From positions 548,806-612,805 of the forward strand of contig NZ_HE997643.1 in the NCBI RefSeq assembly GCF_000312485.1: DNA of 64,000 nucleotides, written 5' to 3'. This DNA comes from Yersinia massiliensis CCUG 53443. GTDB lineage: Bacteria; Pseudomonadota; Gammaproteobacteria; Enterobacterales; Enterobacteriaceae. Both the position numbers and the translations under genes were made by a program. Below, one piece after another: positions 18,377 through 27,826 of the stretch; the first letter of the stretch is position 1; every line of letters begins with the position of its first letter. The notes beneath the pieces were generated by a model. That model worked only from the letters and a program-made list of their open reading frames with translations. It searched no databases and was not told where the DNA came from.

Positions 18377-20269
18377 ATGATCGGTGAATTAGGGCTGTTG
18401 TCATTGCTGGCTGCGGCGTCATTGGCGCTTTTGCTCAGTTGTGTGCCTTTTATTGCTGTGCTTGGGCGGCGGTTGCCCTTGTTGTATTGGTTACCGTCGT
18501 TCAGTTATGGCGTGACGTTATTCTTGGCATTGGCGATATTTTTACTTGGCTGGTGCTTTGTTACTGATGATTTTTCACTTCTGTATGTTGCGCAGCATGC
18601 GAACAGCCAATTGCCGTTGTTTTACAAGATTGCGGCGATATGGGGCGGGCATGAAGGTTCTATGCTGTTCCTGCTTTTTGCGTTGAGCTTGTGGAGCGCC
18701 GCGTTAACCTGTTTTCGCCACCATCTTCCGCTGCGCTTTTTTGCCCGAGCGCAGGGTGTTATGGGTGGATTACTCGTTATCTTGAGTCTATTTATCCTTT
18801 TCTTCTCGAATCCGTTTGAGCGCTTATTCCCCACGTTGGCGGAGGGGCGTGATTTGAACCCAATGCTGCAAGATCTCGCGCTAATATTTCATCCTCCCTT
18901 GCTGTATTTGGGGTATAGCGGTTTTGCCATCAGTTTTGCGTTCGCAATCGCAGCATTGCTCGAGGGGCAAACAGGGAAAAGTATGGCGCGCTATAGTCGC
19001 CCATGGGTATTGGCAGCTTGGTGTTTACTGACCATGGGGATCTTATTGGGTGCTTGGTGGGCGTACAGTGAACTGGGTTGGGGCGGCTGGTGGTTTTGGG
19101 ACCCCGTGGAAAATGCGTCCTTGTTGCCTTGGCTGACGGCCACCGCACTATTACATGTATTGGCGATCAGCCAGCGGCGCGGTTTATATCATCATTGGGG
19201 CATTTTGTTGGGGCTGGTGACATTCCAACTTTGCCTGCTCGGCACCTTTATCGTGCGCTCTGGGGTGTTGACTTCGGTACACGCTTTTGCCGTCGATACC
19301 GCTCGAGGTGAGGCGCTGCTGGCACTGTTTGGTATCGTCACGTTGGCCTCGTTAACCCTGTTTGCGCTGCGAGTGAAGGGGAACCATCGCGCGGCTAATT
19401 TTAGCGTGTTCTCACTGGAAGCGTTACTACTAGCGGCGTTAGTTTTGTTCACTGTGGCAACGGTCACGGTCCTCCTTGGCACGTTATATCCACTGATATT
19501 TAGCATATTAGGTTTGGGCTCGTTGTCTGTCGGCGCACCTTATTTTAATCAGACGTTAACCCCCGTTGTCCTCCTACTGCTTTTGCTGATGGGCATCATG
19601 CCCTTCGCCCGATGGCAACAAAGCCCTAAAGCTGCACTTTGGCGGCTTGCGATACCGGCCTTGCTCGCGATTATCGGTGCGTTGCTCAGTTCGGGATTGG
19701 GGGCATCATCCTGGCAAGTCGGCATGATACCGGGTGTCGCACTGGCGCTTTGGGCCTTACTGGCCCCGCTATTTGCACCAACAATACAATATCGTTCTTG
19801 GCTGTTACATGGTGGTGTCGCCGTCAGTTTATTGGGCATGTTGTTTGCGTCGTATCACTCAGTGGAGCAGGGCAGTCGCATGTCCCCCGGTGAGCAAATT
19901 ACGTTGGCAGGTTACCAATTTACCTATCGCCAAACTGAACGGCAGGTTGGCCCAAATTACACCAGCGAACGGGCACATATTCTGGTCAGCCGACAGGGGC
20001 AACCGATCACCTTGCTATTACCAGAACGACGGCGTTATACCGTGCGTGAAACCTTGATGATTGAACCTGCCATCGCCAGTGGTCCGCTGGCTGATTTCTA
20101 TGCGGTTTTGGGGGATAACTTGGGATCAGGAGAATACAGCGTACGTCTGTATCATAAGCCGCTGGTGAGTTGGATCTGGGGGGGCGCATTAATGATGGTC
20201 TTGGGTGGCGCATTAGCACTTTGGCACCGATTAAAGCAGAGTGATGATGGCATAGGGGAGGAAGGATGA
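18377..20269 (+). CDS. nrfE: NrfE, haem lyase subunit for the CWSCK haem site
   Basis: 630 residues, CcmF-like and strongly hydrophobic with many membrane spans. The haem-handling tryptophan-rich WWFWDPVENASLLPW and the conserved periplasmic histidines are present. With NrfF and NrfG it attaches the lysine-ligated haem to NrfA. It is longer than I recall for E. coli NrfE (about 552) and closer to full CcmF length, because it retains a C-terminal periplasmic domain (about 500-600) and last span. It overlaps the next gene by 4 bases. Confidence 0.93.
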   Translation: MIGELGLLSLLAAASLALLLSCVPFIAVLGRRLPLLYWLPSFSYGVTLFLALAIFLLGWCFVTDDFSLLYVAQHANSQLPLFYKIAAIWGGHEGSMLFLLFALSLWSAALTCFRHHLPLRFFARAQGVMGGLLVILSLFILFFSNPFERLFPTLAEGRDLNPMLQDLALIFHPPLLYLGYSGFAISFAFAIAALLEGQTGKSMARYSRPWVLAAWCLLTMGILLGAWWAYSELGWGGWWFWDPVENASLLPWLTATALLHVLAISQRRGLYHHWGILLGLVTFQLCLLGTFIVRSGVLTSVHAFAVDTARGEALLALFGIVTLASLTLFALRVKGNHRAANFSVFSLEALLLAALVLFTVATVTVLLGTLYPLIFSILGLGSLSVGAPYFNQTLTPVVLLLLLLMGIMPFARWQQSPKAALWRLAIPALLAIIGALLSSGLGASSWQVGMIPGVALALWALLAPLFAPTIQYRSWLLHGGVAVSLLGMLFASYHSVEQGSRMSPGEQITLAGYQFTYRQTERQVGPNYTSERAHILVSRQGQPITLLLPERRRYTVRETLMIEPAIASGPLADFYAVLGDNLGSGEYSVRLYHKPLVSWIWGGALMMVLGGALALWHRLKQSDDGIGEEG

Positions 20270-20814
20270 AACAGCGCTGGCCTTGGTTGATTGTCCCCTT
20301 ACTGGCTTTATTATTAGGCATCGTGCTTTACGGTGGTTTAAAACGCGATCCGCATCGCATCGAGTTAGCAGCGAATGAATTGCCTTTTCCTGACTTTTCG
20401 CTCACACAATTGCAGCGACCTGAACAGCGCATGACGCGAGATCAACTGCTCGGTAAAGTCACGGTGATCAATGTGTGGGCCAGTTGGTGTGCTAGCTGTA
20501 AACAAGAAATGTCTGCATTGGGTGAGATAGCTCGCCAGCATCCGAACGTACAGTTTTATGGATTGAACTACCGAGATGAACGTCAGGCGGCATTGAATAC
20601 GCTCCAACGCTACGGCAATCCTTTCCAAAAAAGTGTGTATGACCCTCAAGGCACTTTAGCACTGGCGATGGGGGTTTATGGTACGCCTGAAACTTGGCTA
20701 ATCGATGCTGCTGGGGTGATTCGTCAACGCTATGCCGGTGAGATGACCCCTGCGATATGGCAGCAACAATTTATGCCGTTGTTGGTGAAATCGACGAAAG
20801 TGGGGGGATCATGA
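20266..20814 (+). CDS. DsbE/CcmG-like membrane-anchored thioredoxin in the nrf operon
   Basis: 182 residues: one N-terminal membrane anchor (WLIVPLLALLLGIVLYGG) and a periplasmic thioredoxin fold with VINVWASWCASCKQE and the cis-proline segment VYGTPETWLI. Family members reduce the CxxC haem sites of apocytochromes before haem ligation. The active site is CASC, without the proline usual in CcmG (for example CEPC or CPTC). It overlaps nrfE and nrfF by 4 bases each, so it is translated as part of the nrf maturation set. E. coli nrfABCDEFG has no such gene at this place. Confidence 0.88.
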   Translation: MKQRWPWLIVPLLALLLGIVLYGGLKRDPHRIELAANELPFPDFSLTQLQRPEQRMTRDQLLGKVTVINVWASWCASCKQEMSALGEIARQHPNVQFYGLNYRDERQAALNTLQRYGNPFQKSVYDPQGTLALAMGVYGTPETWLIDAAGVIRQRYAGEMTPAIWQQQFMPLLVKSTKVGGS

Positions 20815-21221
20815 GAATAATAGTGTTGATGTTATCCCTGTTCTTCTGCGCATGGGCGTCAGCCGATCTGGTGGATACCTATACCTTTAGTTCACCTCAG
20901 CATCAGCAGCAAGCATTGGCACTGGCAAAAGAGCTGCGTTGCCCACAATGTCAAAATCAGAATTTGCTGGAGTCAACATCCCCCATTGCGCAGGACTTAC
21001 GTTTAGAGGTCTACCGTTTGGTCGATGCAGGGCACAGCTCGTCAGAAATCATGACATTGATGACGCAACGCTATGGTGACTTTGTACGCTATCAACCCCC
21101 TTTACGCGGAACAACGCTCGTGCTTTGGTATGGACCAGGTGTGTTGCTGGTGGGATTACTGGTGGGGTTAGTGTGGCGAATACGCACCCGATCCTCTTCA
21201 ACAATAAAAGGTCCACGTTAA
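20811..21221 (+). CDS. nrfF: NrfF, CcmH-like haem-lyase partner
   Basis: 136 residues from the ATG at 20811, which overlaps the preceding stop as ATGA. Signal peptide, then the CcmH signature LRCPQCQNQNLLES and a C-terminal membrane span (YGPGVLLVGLLVGLVW). The CxxC pair handles the apocytochrome thiols during attachment of the special NrfA haem. TAATG overlap with nrfG. Confidence 0.93.
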   Translation: MRIIVLMLSLFFCAWASADLVDTYTFSSPQHQQQALALAKELRCPQCQNQNLLESTSPIAQDLRLEVYRLVDAGHSSSEIMTLMTQRYGDFVRYQPPLRGTTLVLWYGPGVLLVGLLVGLVWRIRTRSSSTIKGPR

Positions 21222-21889
21222 TGGTGTTGGCTATTGGGTTGGCATTCATGTTGTTGCTGATTCTGGCTGGAATTGGTTGGCCTTGGTTTGCCCAATATGG
21301 CCGTATCAGTTGGCGTTGGCCTGTGGGTTTCACACTGGTGGTATTAAGCCTAATGCTGTTGGGATATCAACATCTGGGCCGCTTTACCTTGCTACAACAG
21401 GAAGTGCTAAGGCAACAAGAAGCGATGCGCTTAAATAATATGCTGGATAAGCAAAGTGACGACCCGACCTTATACCGGTTACAACAGCGTATTCGACAGT
21501 CACCGGATAACGGGGGGGGTTGGCTAAGTTTGGCTCAACATTATTTGTATCGAAATGAGTTTGACGATGCGCTATTTGCCTTACAGCAGGCAGAACGACT
21601 ACAGGGTGCAAATGCGGTTCTGGACGCTGCTCGGGCGACCGTACTGTATTACCAAGCGGATAAAAAGATGACCAAAGAGGTGGCTTATTGGTTACAACAG
21701 TCGTTGGCAAAAGAGCCACTGCAATACACCGCGCTTATGCTACAAGCCTCTGATCAATTTACCCATGGGCGCTACGTGGAAGCCATCGCCATCTGGCAGC
21801 AGTTACTGGACAGTGATAATCCTGACGTCGATCGTGCGGTGATTATTCAAGCGCTGGCATTAGCGCGGATGATGCAACACGCCTCCTAG
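21221..21889 (+). CDS. nrfG: NrfG, TPR protein of the haem-lyase complex
   Basis: 222 residues from the ATG at 21221, overlapping the nrfF stop by one base; the longer open frame from 21125 runs through nrfF and is not used. Two membrane spans at the N-terminus are followed by a helical tetratricopeptide-like periplasmic domain (WLSLAQHYLYRNEFDDALFA and repeats, of which 20 residues are shown). NrfG recruits the C-terminus of NrfA to the NrfEF lyase. Last gene of the operon, followed by a hairpin. Confidence 0.92.
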   Translation: MVLAIGLAFMLLLILAGIGWPWFAQYGRISWRWPVGFTLVVLSLMLLGYQHLGRFTLLQQEVLRQQEAMRLNNMLDKQSDDPTLYRLQQRIRQSPDNGGGWLSLAQHYLYRNEFDDALFALQQAERLQGANAVLDAARATVLYYQADKKMTKEVAYWLQQSLAKEPLQYTALMLQASDQFTHGRYVEAIAIWQQLLDSDNPDVDRAVIIQALALARMMQHAS

Positions 21890-21922
21890 CCTCTTCCCAC
21901 CTCGAATTTTAGGTAAAAAAAA

Positions 21923-21948
21923 CCCTTACCAATCTCATTTGGTAAGGG
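21923..21948. terminator. Hairpin after nrfG
   Basis: A 9-bp stem, CCCTTACCA / TGGTAAGGG, with an 8-base loop, 34 bases after the nrfG stop. The A run lies before the stem on the plus strand, so the classic T run is on the minus strand. It could act in both directions or protect the nrf transcript end. Confidence 0.55.
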
Positions 21949-22661
21949 ATGCCAATTCGGCCAACACCAGGGAAACATTATAACCGTTGATTTATCATAC
22001 GATTAATTTCGGTTAGGGACATGACTTAAGTCAAGTTTACCAAGATTACATAAATAAGTTTAATGTTTATATGCGTAAAAAGAATATTTATCAATGGTAA
22101 TTAGAGAATATCGCTCGATTGCGTTTACTGACTGTTTGATTTATGTGCAATATTTGGCGATGTAACCTGTCACATATCATGTGCTGGCATTAACTTTCGC
22201 AAAGAAAACGCAGCATTTTGCAGAGGCAGATTGAAGAAGGGTGACAGACATAATCGGAAGTTGAATGATGGGGATTAACGATTACGGCCATCTAAATGTA
22301 AGGGCATCTAGATGGCTGGGGTAAAGCGGTACTAATGGACTGAGAAAGTCCCCTGGTATTGGCGAAATTTTATTCTTTGCAGACTAACTTTCTTCGCATT
22401 TGTGCGCTAAGATATTAGTTCATTATATTAAAAGCTAATTTTTTAAAGCAAAAACAGTCTAATTAACATGGGGCTATAATAATAGCTATCCTTAGGTCTA
22501 GTTTTAAAAACTAACCTTTAGTCTAGGTTTTCAGTATTTTATTAGGCGGTTTCTGCTCATTTGAGGAATATCTGTAAGACTAGTTATACTCTGAATTGTA
22601 TTGAAAACAATGTAATAAAATTGTATTGTTGCAGGATGTATAAGGGTGAAATTGGTTTGTT
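21949..22661. other. Intergenic region between nrfG and the second luxR
   Basis: About 710 bases with no convincing gene. It contains a 22-bp imperfect palindrome at 22495-22516 and related direct copies of an AGTCTAG-type motif around it, about 150 bases before luxR, plus an 8-bp inverted repeat GCCATCTA / TAGATGGC near 22290-22320. Strongly A+T-rich close to luxR. Confidence 0.6.
22495..22516. repeat. Imperfect palindrome upstream of the second luxR
   Basis: GGTCTAGTTTT / AAAAACTAACC form a 22-bp near-palindrome about 150 bases before luxR. Its size is close to that of a lux box, but it lacks the usual CTG/CAG ends, so an operator role is only a possibility. Confidence 0.35.
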
Positions 22662-23399
22662 ATGATAATTGATTATTTTGACAATGAAAGTATTAATGAA
22701 GACATTAAAAACTATATTCAAAGAAGAATAAAAACCTATGGTGACCTTCGTTATTCGTATCTTGTCATGAATAAGAAAACACCCTTGCACCCGGCTATTA
22801 TTTCTAATTACCCGTTAGATTGGGTGAAGAAGTACAGGCAAAATAGTTACCACCTCATCGATCCCGTCATTTTGACCGCAAAAGATAACGTTGCACCTTT
22901 TGCCTGGGATGACAACTCAGTTATCAATAAAAAATCAACTGACTCCGCTGTGTTTAACTTGGCGAGAGAATATAACATTATTAATGGCTATACTTTTGTT
23001 CTTCACGATAATAACAATAATATGGCCACATTGAACATCTCGAATGGGAGTGATGACAGCATTTCTTTTGATGAAAGTATTGAAACTCATAAAGAAAAAA
23101 TTCAAATGTTGCTTATCTTGACGCATGACAAAATGTTGGGCTTGTATCGGCAAGATTTCAATGCAAACAATGAATTACAAAGAAGTGGTAAGCCGAGAGA
23201 GATATTTTCTCCTCGAGAAAATGAGATTCTCTACTGGGCCAGTGTTGGCAAGACATACTCCGAGATTGCCATTATTTTAGAAATTAAAAGAAGTACAGTG
23301 AAATTTCATATTGGCAATGTGGTCAGAAAACTCGGTGTATTGAATGCCAAGCATGCAATTAGGCTTGGCATTGAATTGAAATTAATTAAACCTATTTGA
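22662..23399 (+). CDS. LuxR-family AHL-responsive regulator (second pair)
   Basis: 245 residues. Ligand-pocket residues are kept: W and Y in [13 protein letters not shown] in LIDPVI, W in FAWDDN and G in [10 protein letters not shown]. The C-terminal helix-turn-helix [21 protein letters not shown]... is closely similar to the first LuxR, and both proteins end with the same [12 protein letters not shown] segment. It is convergent with luxI and overlaps it by 8 bases. The two regulators look like paralogues with fully intact domains; an EsaR/YenR-type mode is inferred. Confidence 0.93.
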   Translation: MIIDYFDNESINEDIKNYIQRRIKTYGDLRYSYLVMNKKTPLHPAIISNYPLDWVKKYRQNSYHLIDPVILTAKDNVAPFAWDDNSVINKKSTDSAVFNLAREYNIINGYTFVLHDNNNNMATLNISNGSDDSISFDESIETHKEKIQMLLILTHDKMLGLYRQDFNANNELQRSGKPREIFSPRENEILYWASVGKTYSEIAIILEIKRSTVKFHIGNVVRKLGVLNAKHAIRLGIELKLIKPI

Positions 23400-24036
23400 T
23401 AATATCAGGTATGGCTAACGGCCAATTATCAAGAATTTCAGGTTGTACGTGATGCTTTTTGCATATTTTAGTGATGAGCTTCTGTTGGCTATCAAGATCG
23501 ACCCCCAGGCTTAGTAGGTAGATGACCTCATTTTTTTCTGATTCACCTTGGTTTAAAACAGTGATATTCCAGCCTGAACGCTTCAGTAGTATATACATTC
23601 CTCGGCTTACTACAGTCAAAATACCTTTATATCCGCGGCTTCTAGCATAGTTAACCATTGCCAGAAATAGGACAGTACTCAGTGAGCTATCATTACCGAC
23701 CATATCTCGTGCCAATGCCTTTTCAACAAAGAATCGGCTGGATTCAATAAAGCCCTCAATAGGTAAATTAACATCCGTAAAATAAGGAGAGAATGGACCT
23801 GTAATCATTGTTGGATGTTTCATTTCAATAAATCTGACACTACAAACAATCGTGTCTTCTACTGTACCTAATATATAATGAGTATTCTCATCATCATATT
23901 GATCACTTTCTCTACCATCAATACAAGTCACTTTCCAATCTAAGCGATCTTTGAACGTTATTCTCCGCAGTGTGAAAACTTCGTCCAACTTTCTTTCGGG
24001 CATACTGCTAAATTTTACGTTAAATAGTTTTAACAT
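23392..24036 (-). CDS. LuxI-family N-acyl-homoserine lactone synthase (second pair)
   Basis: 214 residues from the second ATG (MLKLFNVKF), which matches the usual family start; an ATG 12 bases upstream would add MVFI. Catalytic residues are present in [27 protein letters not shown] and ESSRFFVEK. At the EsaI Thr140 position it has Thr (ILTVVSRGM), which predicts preference for 3-oxo acyl chains, unlike the first synthase. Length is standard for the family. A short GTACG-CAT-CGTAC palindrome lies about 28 bases upstream of the start. Confidence 0.93.
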   Translation of the reverse strand: MLKLFNVKFSSMPERKLDEVFTLRRITFKDRLDWKVTCIDGRESDQYDDENTHYILGTVEDTIVCSVRFIEMKHPTMITGPFSPYFTDVNLPIEGFIESSRFFVEKALARDMVGNDSSLSTVLFLAMVNYARSRGYKGILTVVSRGMYILLKRSGWNITVLNQGESEKNEVIYLLSLGVDLDSQQKLITKICKKHHVQPEILDNWPLAIPDIIK

Positions 24037-24063
24037 AATGAAAACCAAAGTTATTTATTTATA

Positions 24064-24076
24064 GTACGCATCGTAC
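24064..24076. promoter_or_regulatory. Candidate operator upstream of the second luxI
   Basis: GTACG-CAT-CGTAC, a 13-bp perfect inverted repeat, 28 bases before the luxI start. The GTAC arms recall those of EsaR-type boxes, but the spacing is shorter than in a 18-20 bp lux box. Weak evidence. Confidence 0.3.
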
Positions 24077-24338
24077 ACGATCTATGTCTATCAGTGCAAA
24101 CATTGAACGAGTAGGGCCACTGTATGAATATCCAATGAAGAAAAGATGTGCAGTATGATTATTTTGTGAATGAAGAGCGACGGAACAATCTATTTTTTGA
24201 CTCGCATGTTCAATAAGTGCGAAAGGAGTGATTATCGAGATGTTTTTAAGAGAAAAGTGACGTGAGGCGAGACTTTTTGATAGAGAATAGTTATAACGAA
24301 ACATTATTTCATTTTTCTTGTTCGAAAAGGATGTTCAC

Positions 24339-25271
24339 GTGGACCGCAGTTCTCCGCTTTTTACCAATAAAAAATTTGTATTCCTCGTGGCGACCTTCTG
24401 TTGCCTCCTTTGGGGGAGTGCGTACCCTGCGATAAAAAATGGTTATGCGCTATTCCATATCGCCCCTGATGATATTCCGAGCAAAATGGTGTTTGCCGGC
24501 TATCGCTTTCTTTTAGCTGGACTGGTACTGCTGATAGTGGCGATGGTCAGTGGTAAGGCGATTGGCCGCCTCAAAAAGGGCCAATATAAGCAAATAGCGC
24601 TTCTAGGGCTGACTCAAACAACGCTGCAATATGTCTTTTTCTATATTGGTCTTGCATACACCACTGGGGTTAAAGGCTCCATTATGAATGCGACAGGGAC
24701 ATTCTTCAGTGTGCTATTGGCGCATTATATTTATCAAAATGATCGGCTAACCTTCAATAAAGTGATCGGATGCATATTGGGTTTTGCGGGTGTCATGGTG
24801 GTGAACTTTGGCTCAGATTTAATGGATTTTAATTTTTCACTGATGGGGGAAGGCTTTGTCGTGCTAGCGGCATTTATTCTTTCAGCAGCCAGTATTTATG
24901 GAAAACGTATTTCGCAAACCATGGATACCACAGTAATGACCGGTTATCAGTTAGCGATTGGCGGATTGGTGTTAACGGTTGGGGGGTATCTCTTTGGCGG
25001 ACATTTAAATGATGTCGATTGGCGAGCCTTATTGCTATTGGCTTATTTGGTCCTGCTATCCTCTGCGGCGTTTGCGTTGTGGAGCTTGTTACTGAAATAT
25101 AATCGGGTAGGGATGGTCGCGCCGTTCAATTTTCTCATCCCAGTATCGGGTGCCGTGCTTTCTGCGATATTCCTAAACGAAAGCATTTTAGAATGGAAAA
25201 ATGCCGTTGCATTGATACTCGTCTGTGTGGGGATCGTGCTGGTTAATCGAATTAAGCCAAACCGCGTTTAG
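24339..25271 (+). CDS. EamA/DMT-family transporter
   Basis: 310 residues from the GTG at 24339, which has AAAAGG eight bases upstream; a TTG at 24318 would add seven residues. Ten hydrophobic spans in two EamA repeats, the first opening with FLVATFCCLLWGSAYPAIK and the second near GEGFVVLAAFILSAASIYG. Family members export metabolites or drugs. It is divergent from the second luxI and shares its 302-base upstream region, in which no further gene is visible. The substrate is unknown. Confidence 0.85.
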   Translation: MDRSSPLFTNKKFVFLVATFCCLLWGSAYPAIKNGYALFHIAPDDIPSKMVFAGYRFLLAGLVLLIVAMVSGKAIGRLKKGQYKQIALLGLTQTTLQYVFFYIGLAYTTGVKGSIMNATGTFFSVLLAHYIYQNDRLTFNKVIGCILGFAGVMVVNFGSDLMDFNFSLMGEGFVVLAAFILSAASIYGKRISQTMDTTVMTGYQLAIGGLVLTVGGYLFGGHLNDVDWRALLLLAYLVLLSSAAFALWSLLLKYNRVGMVAPFNFLIPVSGAVLSAIFLNESILEWKNAVALILVCVGIVLVNRIKPNRV

Positions 25272-25378
25272 TCACGTGCGTCATTGTCGTCGGGTACTAA
25301 TCAAAAAGTCGGGTGCGCTAATCAAAAGAGAGGGTTAGCGCCCTATCAACGGTGACGGCAGCAACGCTAACGGCAGCA

Positions 25379-27106
25379 TCAGGCTTTATCGGTAACGATT
25401 TTCACCCCCACACGGACGACACGCTCAGCATCCATTTCAGCAATGGTCCAAGTCAAACCATCCCACTCAATCTGATCGCCGATAACCAGTTCGCCACCAA
25501 AAAGATAAAGGACAAATTCACCCAATGTTTGCTGTTTGTCGACACCGGGTTCCAGATTGAGGCCATAGATTTGCGAGATATCATCGAGTTTTGCATCGGC
25601 TTCCAAAATGAAATCACCAAAGAAACGCTCGTCCAACTGAATGCTAGGAGATTGGCTAAAGAGTTTACCCAGTGCCGGTAAGTGATGCTCTTGGCCAATG
25701 ACACATAGAATATCGCCTTCTTTCAGGCGGGTACTGCCCGTCGGATGTAACAAGTCTTTGCCACGAAATAGCGCAGCAATGCGTGTTTCATGCGGCATTT
25801 CCAAATCGCGTAAGGCGGCACCAATACACCATTTGTCGGAACTCAGTTGATAAATAAACTGCTCCCACTGATTATTCTTATCAATATCTAAACCAATTCG
25901 CGCCACGGGTGATAATGCGGGGGGCACCACCAATTTTGTTTTACGCGCCGCATAGGACAGGCTGGTGCCCTGCAACAGCAGTGATACCAATACAACAAAA
26001 AAGGCGACATTAAAGAATAAATTTGCGTTGGGAATGCCGGCCATCATAGGGAATACGGCCAGAATAACGGGCACGGCGCCGCGTAAACCCACCCATGAAA
26101 TAAAGATTCGTTCCCGTAGATTAAAACTTGGGAAAGGCAGCAGACCGATGAAAACGGAGAGCGGTCGAGCGAACAGAATCATCCACAATGAGAGAATTAA
26201 CGCTGGTATCGCAATTGGCAGTAACTCGCTTGGATTAAGGAGCAGCCCCAAGACGAGGAACATACCAATCTGGCTGAGCCAAGCTAGCCCATCAAATGTT
26301 TGTAAGATGCCGGCACGGTTACGGATCGGGCGGTTACCGAGCAGTAAGCCACAGAGGTAGACCGCTAAAATACCACTGCCGTTCATTGCGGTGGTGAGTG
26401 AGAAAACTAAAATCCCGCCACTGACCGCCAGTAATGGGTAGAGCCCGTTTGCCAACTCAATCCGATTGATAAGTAGCAATAGTAACCCACCGCCGCCCAA
26501 CCCGATGATAATTCCCAAACCAAACTGTTGAATCAAATGCACCAAGAACATCCAGCTCAGGCTAGTTTCACCGGCTGAAATCATGGCAATCAAGGTGATG
26601 GTCAAAAAGACAGCCATCGGATCGTTGCTGCCTGATTCAATCTCTAGCGTGGCGCTAACGCGTTCGTTAAGCCCTTTGCCACCTAACAACGAAAACACAG
26701 CGGCGGCATCTGTTGAGCCGATAATCGCGCCAATCAATAATCCTTGAATGATATCCAAATCGAATAGCCAAGCTGCGGCCATTCCTGTTAGGCCAGCAGT
26801 GATCACGACGCCAATGGTTGCCAAAGAAAGTGCAGGCCATAAAGCGACACGAAAAGAAGAGGCTCGAGTACGCATTCCGCCATCGAGTAATATTACGGCT
26901 AATGCAAGGTTGCTGACTAAATATGCAACCGGATAGTTATCAAATGCGATACCCCCAATCCCATCTGTACCTGCCAGCATCCCAATCGCCAGAAAGATAA
27001 CCAAAATAGGGATGCCTAACCGTGACGAGAGCGAACTCAGTAAAATACTGGCACCCACCAGCACTGCGCCGATCAAAAAGAGGCTATTTATCGTGATGGC
27101 GTTCAA
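25379..27106 (-). CDS. nhaP2: K+(Na+)/H+ antiporter NhaP2 (CvrA/YcgO)
   Basis: 575 residues from a TTG start at 27106 with AGGAG ten bases upstream; the protein then begins [17 protein letters not shown] as in the family. About twelve membrane spans form the CPA1 exchanger, with conserved [12 protein letters not shown] and [15 protein letters not shown] (split motif of the ion site). The C-terminal cytoplasmic part holds a TrkA-C-like domain (residues about 400-490, with [16 protein letters not shown]). It closely resembles E. coli CvrA. Role: potassium/proton exchange in cell-volume and ion balance. Confidence 0.93.
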   Translation of the reverse strand: MNAITINSLFLIGAVLVGASILLSSLSSRLGIPILVIFLAIGMLAGTDGIGGIAFDNYPVAYLVSNLALAVILLDGGMRTRASSFRVALWPALSLATIGVVITAGLTGMAAAWLFDLDIIQGLLIGAIIGSTDAAAVFSLLGGKGLNERVSATLEIESGSNDPMAVFLTITLIAMISAGETSLSWMFLVHLIQQFGLGIIIGLGGGGLLLLLINRIELANGLYPLLAVSGGILVFSLTTAMNGSGILAVYLCGLLLGNRPIRNRAGILQTFDGLAWLSQIGMFLVLGLLLNPSELLPIAIPALILSLWMILFARPLSVFIGLLPFPSFNLRERIFISWVGLRGAVPVILAVFPMMAGIPNANLFFNVAFFVVLVSLLLQGTSLSYAARKTKLVVPPALSPVARIGLDIDKNNQWEQFIYQLSSDKWCIGAALRDLEMPHETRIAALFRGKDLLHPTGSTRLKEGDILCVIGQEHHLPALGKLFSQSPSIQLDERFFGDFILEADAKLDDISQIYGLNLEPGVDKQQTLGEFVLYLFGGELVIGDQIEWDGLTWTIAEMDAERVVRVGVKIVTDKA

Positions 27107-27264
27107 GGTGGGTATTCTCCTGAAGTAATACTTAGGCAAATGGGTGGCTAGCGAATGTTAATGCAAAATTATTATACACAGATTTATGGGGGACGATGGG
27201 AGGATATGACCCAATTCAACGTGTTAAGTAACGGGATTGAACTGTTGTATCGCAGAGTACTTCT

Positions 27265-27292
27265 GTGAGAAGGGAAGAGTGAGAAGGGAAGA
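27265..27292 (+). repeat. 14-bp tandem duplication
   Basis: GTGAGAAGGGAAGA is present twice in a row with no mismatch, followed by a further partial AGGAAGAGA. It lies in the spacer upstream of nhaP2. Confidence 0.7.
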
Positions 27293-27302
27293 AGGAAGAG
27301 AT

Positions 27303-27343
27303 CGCTCACCTTTAATCGCCCAGCGGGGAATCAAGGGTGAGCG
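27303..27343. terminator. Hairpin after the 81-residue gene
   Basis: CGCTCACC (27303-27310) pairs with GGTGAGCG (27336-27343) around a partly structured loop. It lies 14 bases beyond the stop of the minus-strand small gene. No long T run. Confidence 0.4.
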
Positions 27344-27356
27344 TTTGTTGATAGAA

Positions 27357-27602
27357 CTAGTCGCGTTTCAGGGTTGCTAACACCCGTTTCAATGCTTCAG
27401 CGGTCACTGCTTTTTCTTGTTCAGGCAAGTTATCGACAGAAAGTTGTGAAAGCTCGTGGACTAAGATACTGCGATCTTTCCCCGTGATTGCACCGTCTAA
27501 TGCGCCACTGAGTCGACCAATCAAGGTCAACAAGGTGGTGAATTCAGTGACAGTTGGCGTCTCAGATTCGGGATTTTTCTCAATAGAAGTTTGTTTCGTC
27601 AT
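27357..27602 (-). CDS. Small hypothetical protein, 81 residues
   Basis: Starts MTKQTSIEKNPES at an ATG with GAGGAA upstream; the longer open frame to 27704 lacks a site. An acidic, Thr/Glu-rich N-terminus precedes a helical body (FTTLLTLIGRLSGALDG ... QEKAVTAEALKRVLATLKRD). There are no cysteines, signal peptide or membrane spans. I do not recognise it. It stands alone between nhaP2 and opgC, all on the minus strand, but with gaps of over 200 bases on both sides, so it is probably transcribed separately. Confidence 0.65.
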   Translation of the reverse strand: MTKQTSIEKNPESETPTVTEFTTLLTLIGRLSGALDGAITGKDRSILVHELSQLSVDNLPEQEKAVTAEALKRVLATLKRD

Positions 27603-27826
27603 CACAATTCCTCTTTTGTTGTCACAGCAAGTGAAACAAATCCTGATAAGGAATCTACAGGATAGTGGCTCTGCAAGCAGAACGTACAGTAAGGCATTCG
27701 CCATCCCGCATCGATATGATGGTAGATCACATGACGGCTAATCAGTGTAGCGGGTTTATTAAGCAAGCGGTATTCAGATATCAATATCACTTAGCAATAA
27801 CATTATTCGTTTGAATAATAATTTGA

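Noticed and set aside
21125-21220. Upstream extension of nrfG
   Set aside because: It lies inside nrfF in another frame; the TAATG overlap start is used.
24059-24304. Minus-strand open frame of 81 residues between luxI and the EamA gene
   Set aside because: No ribosome site or family; it spans the divergent promoter region.
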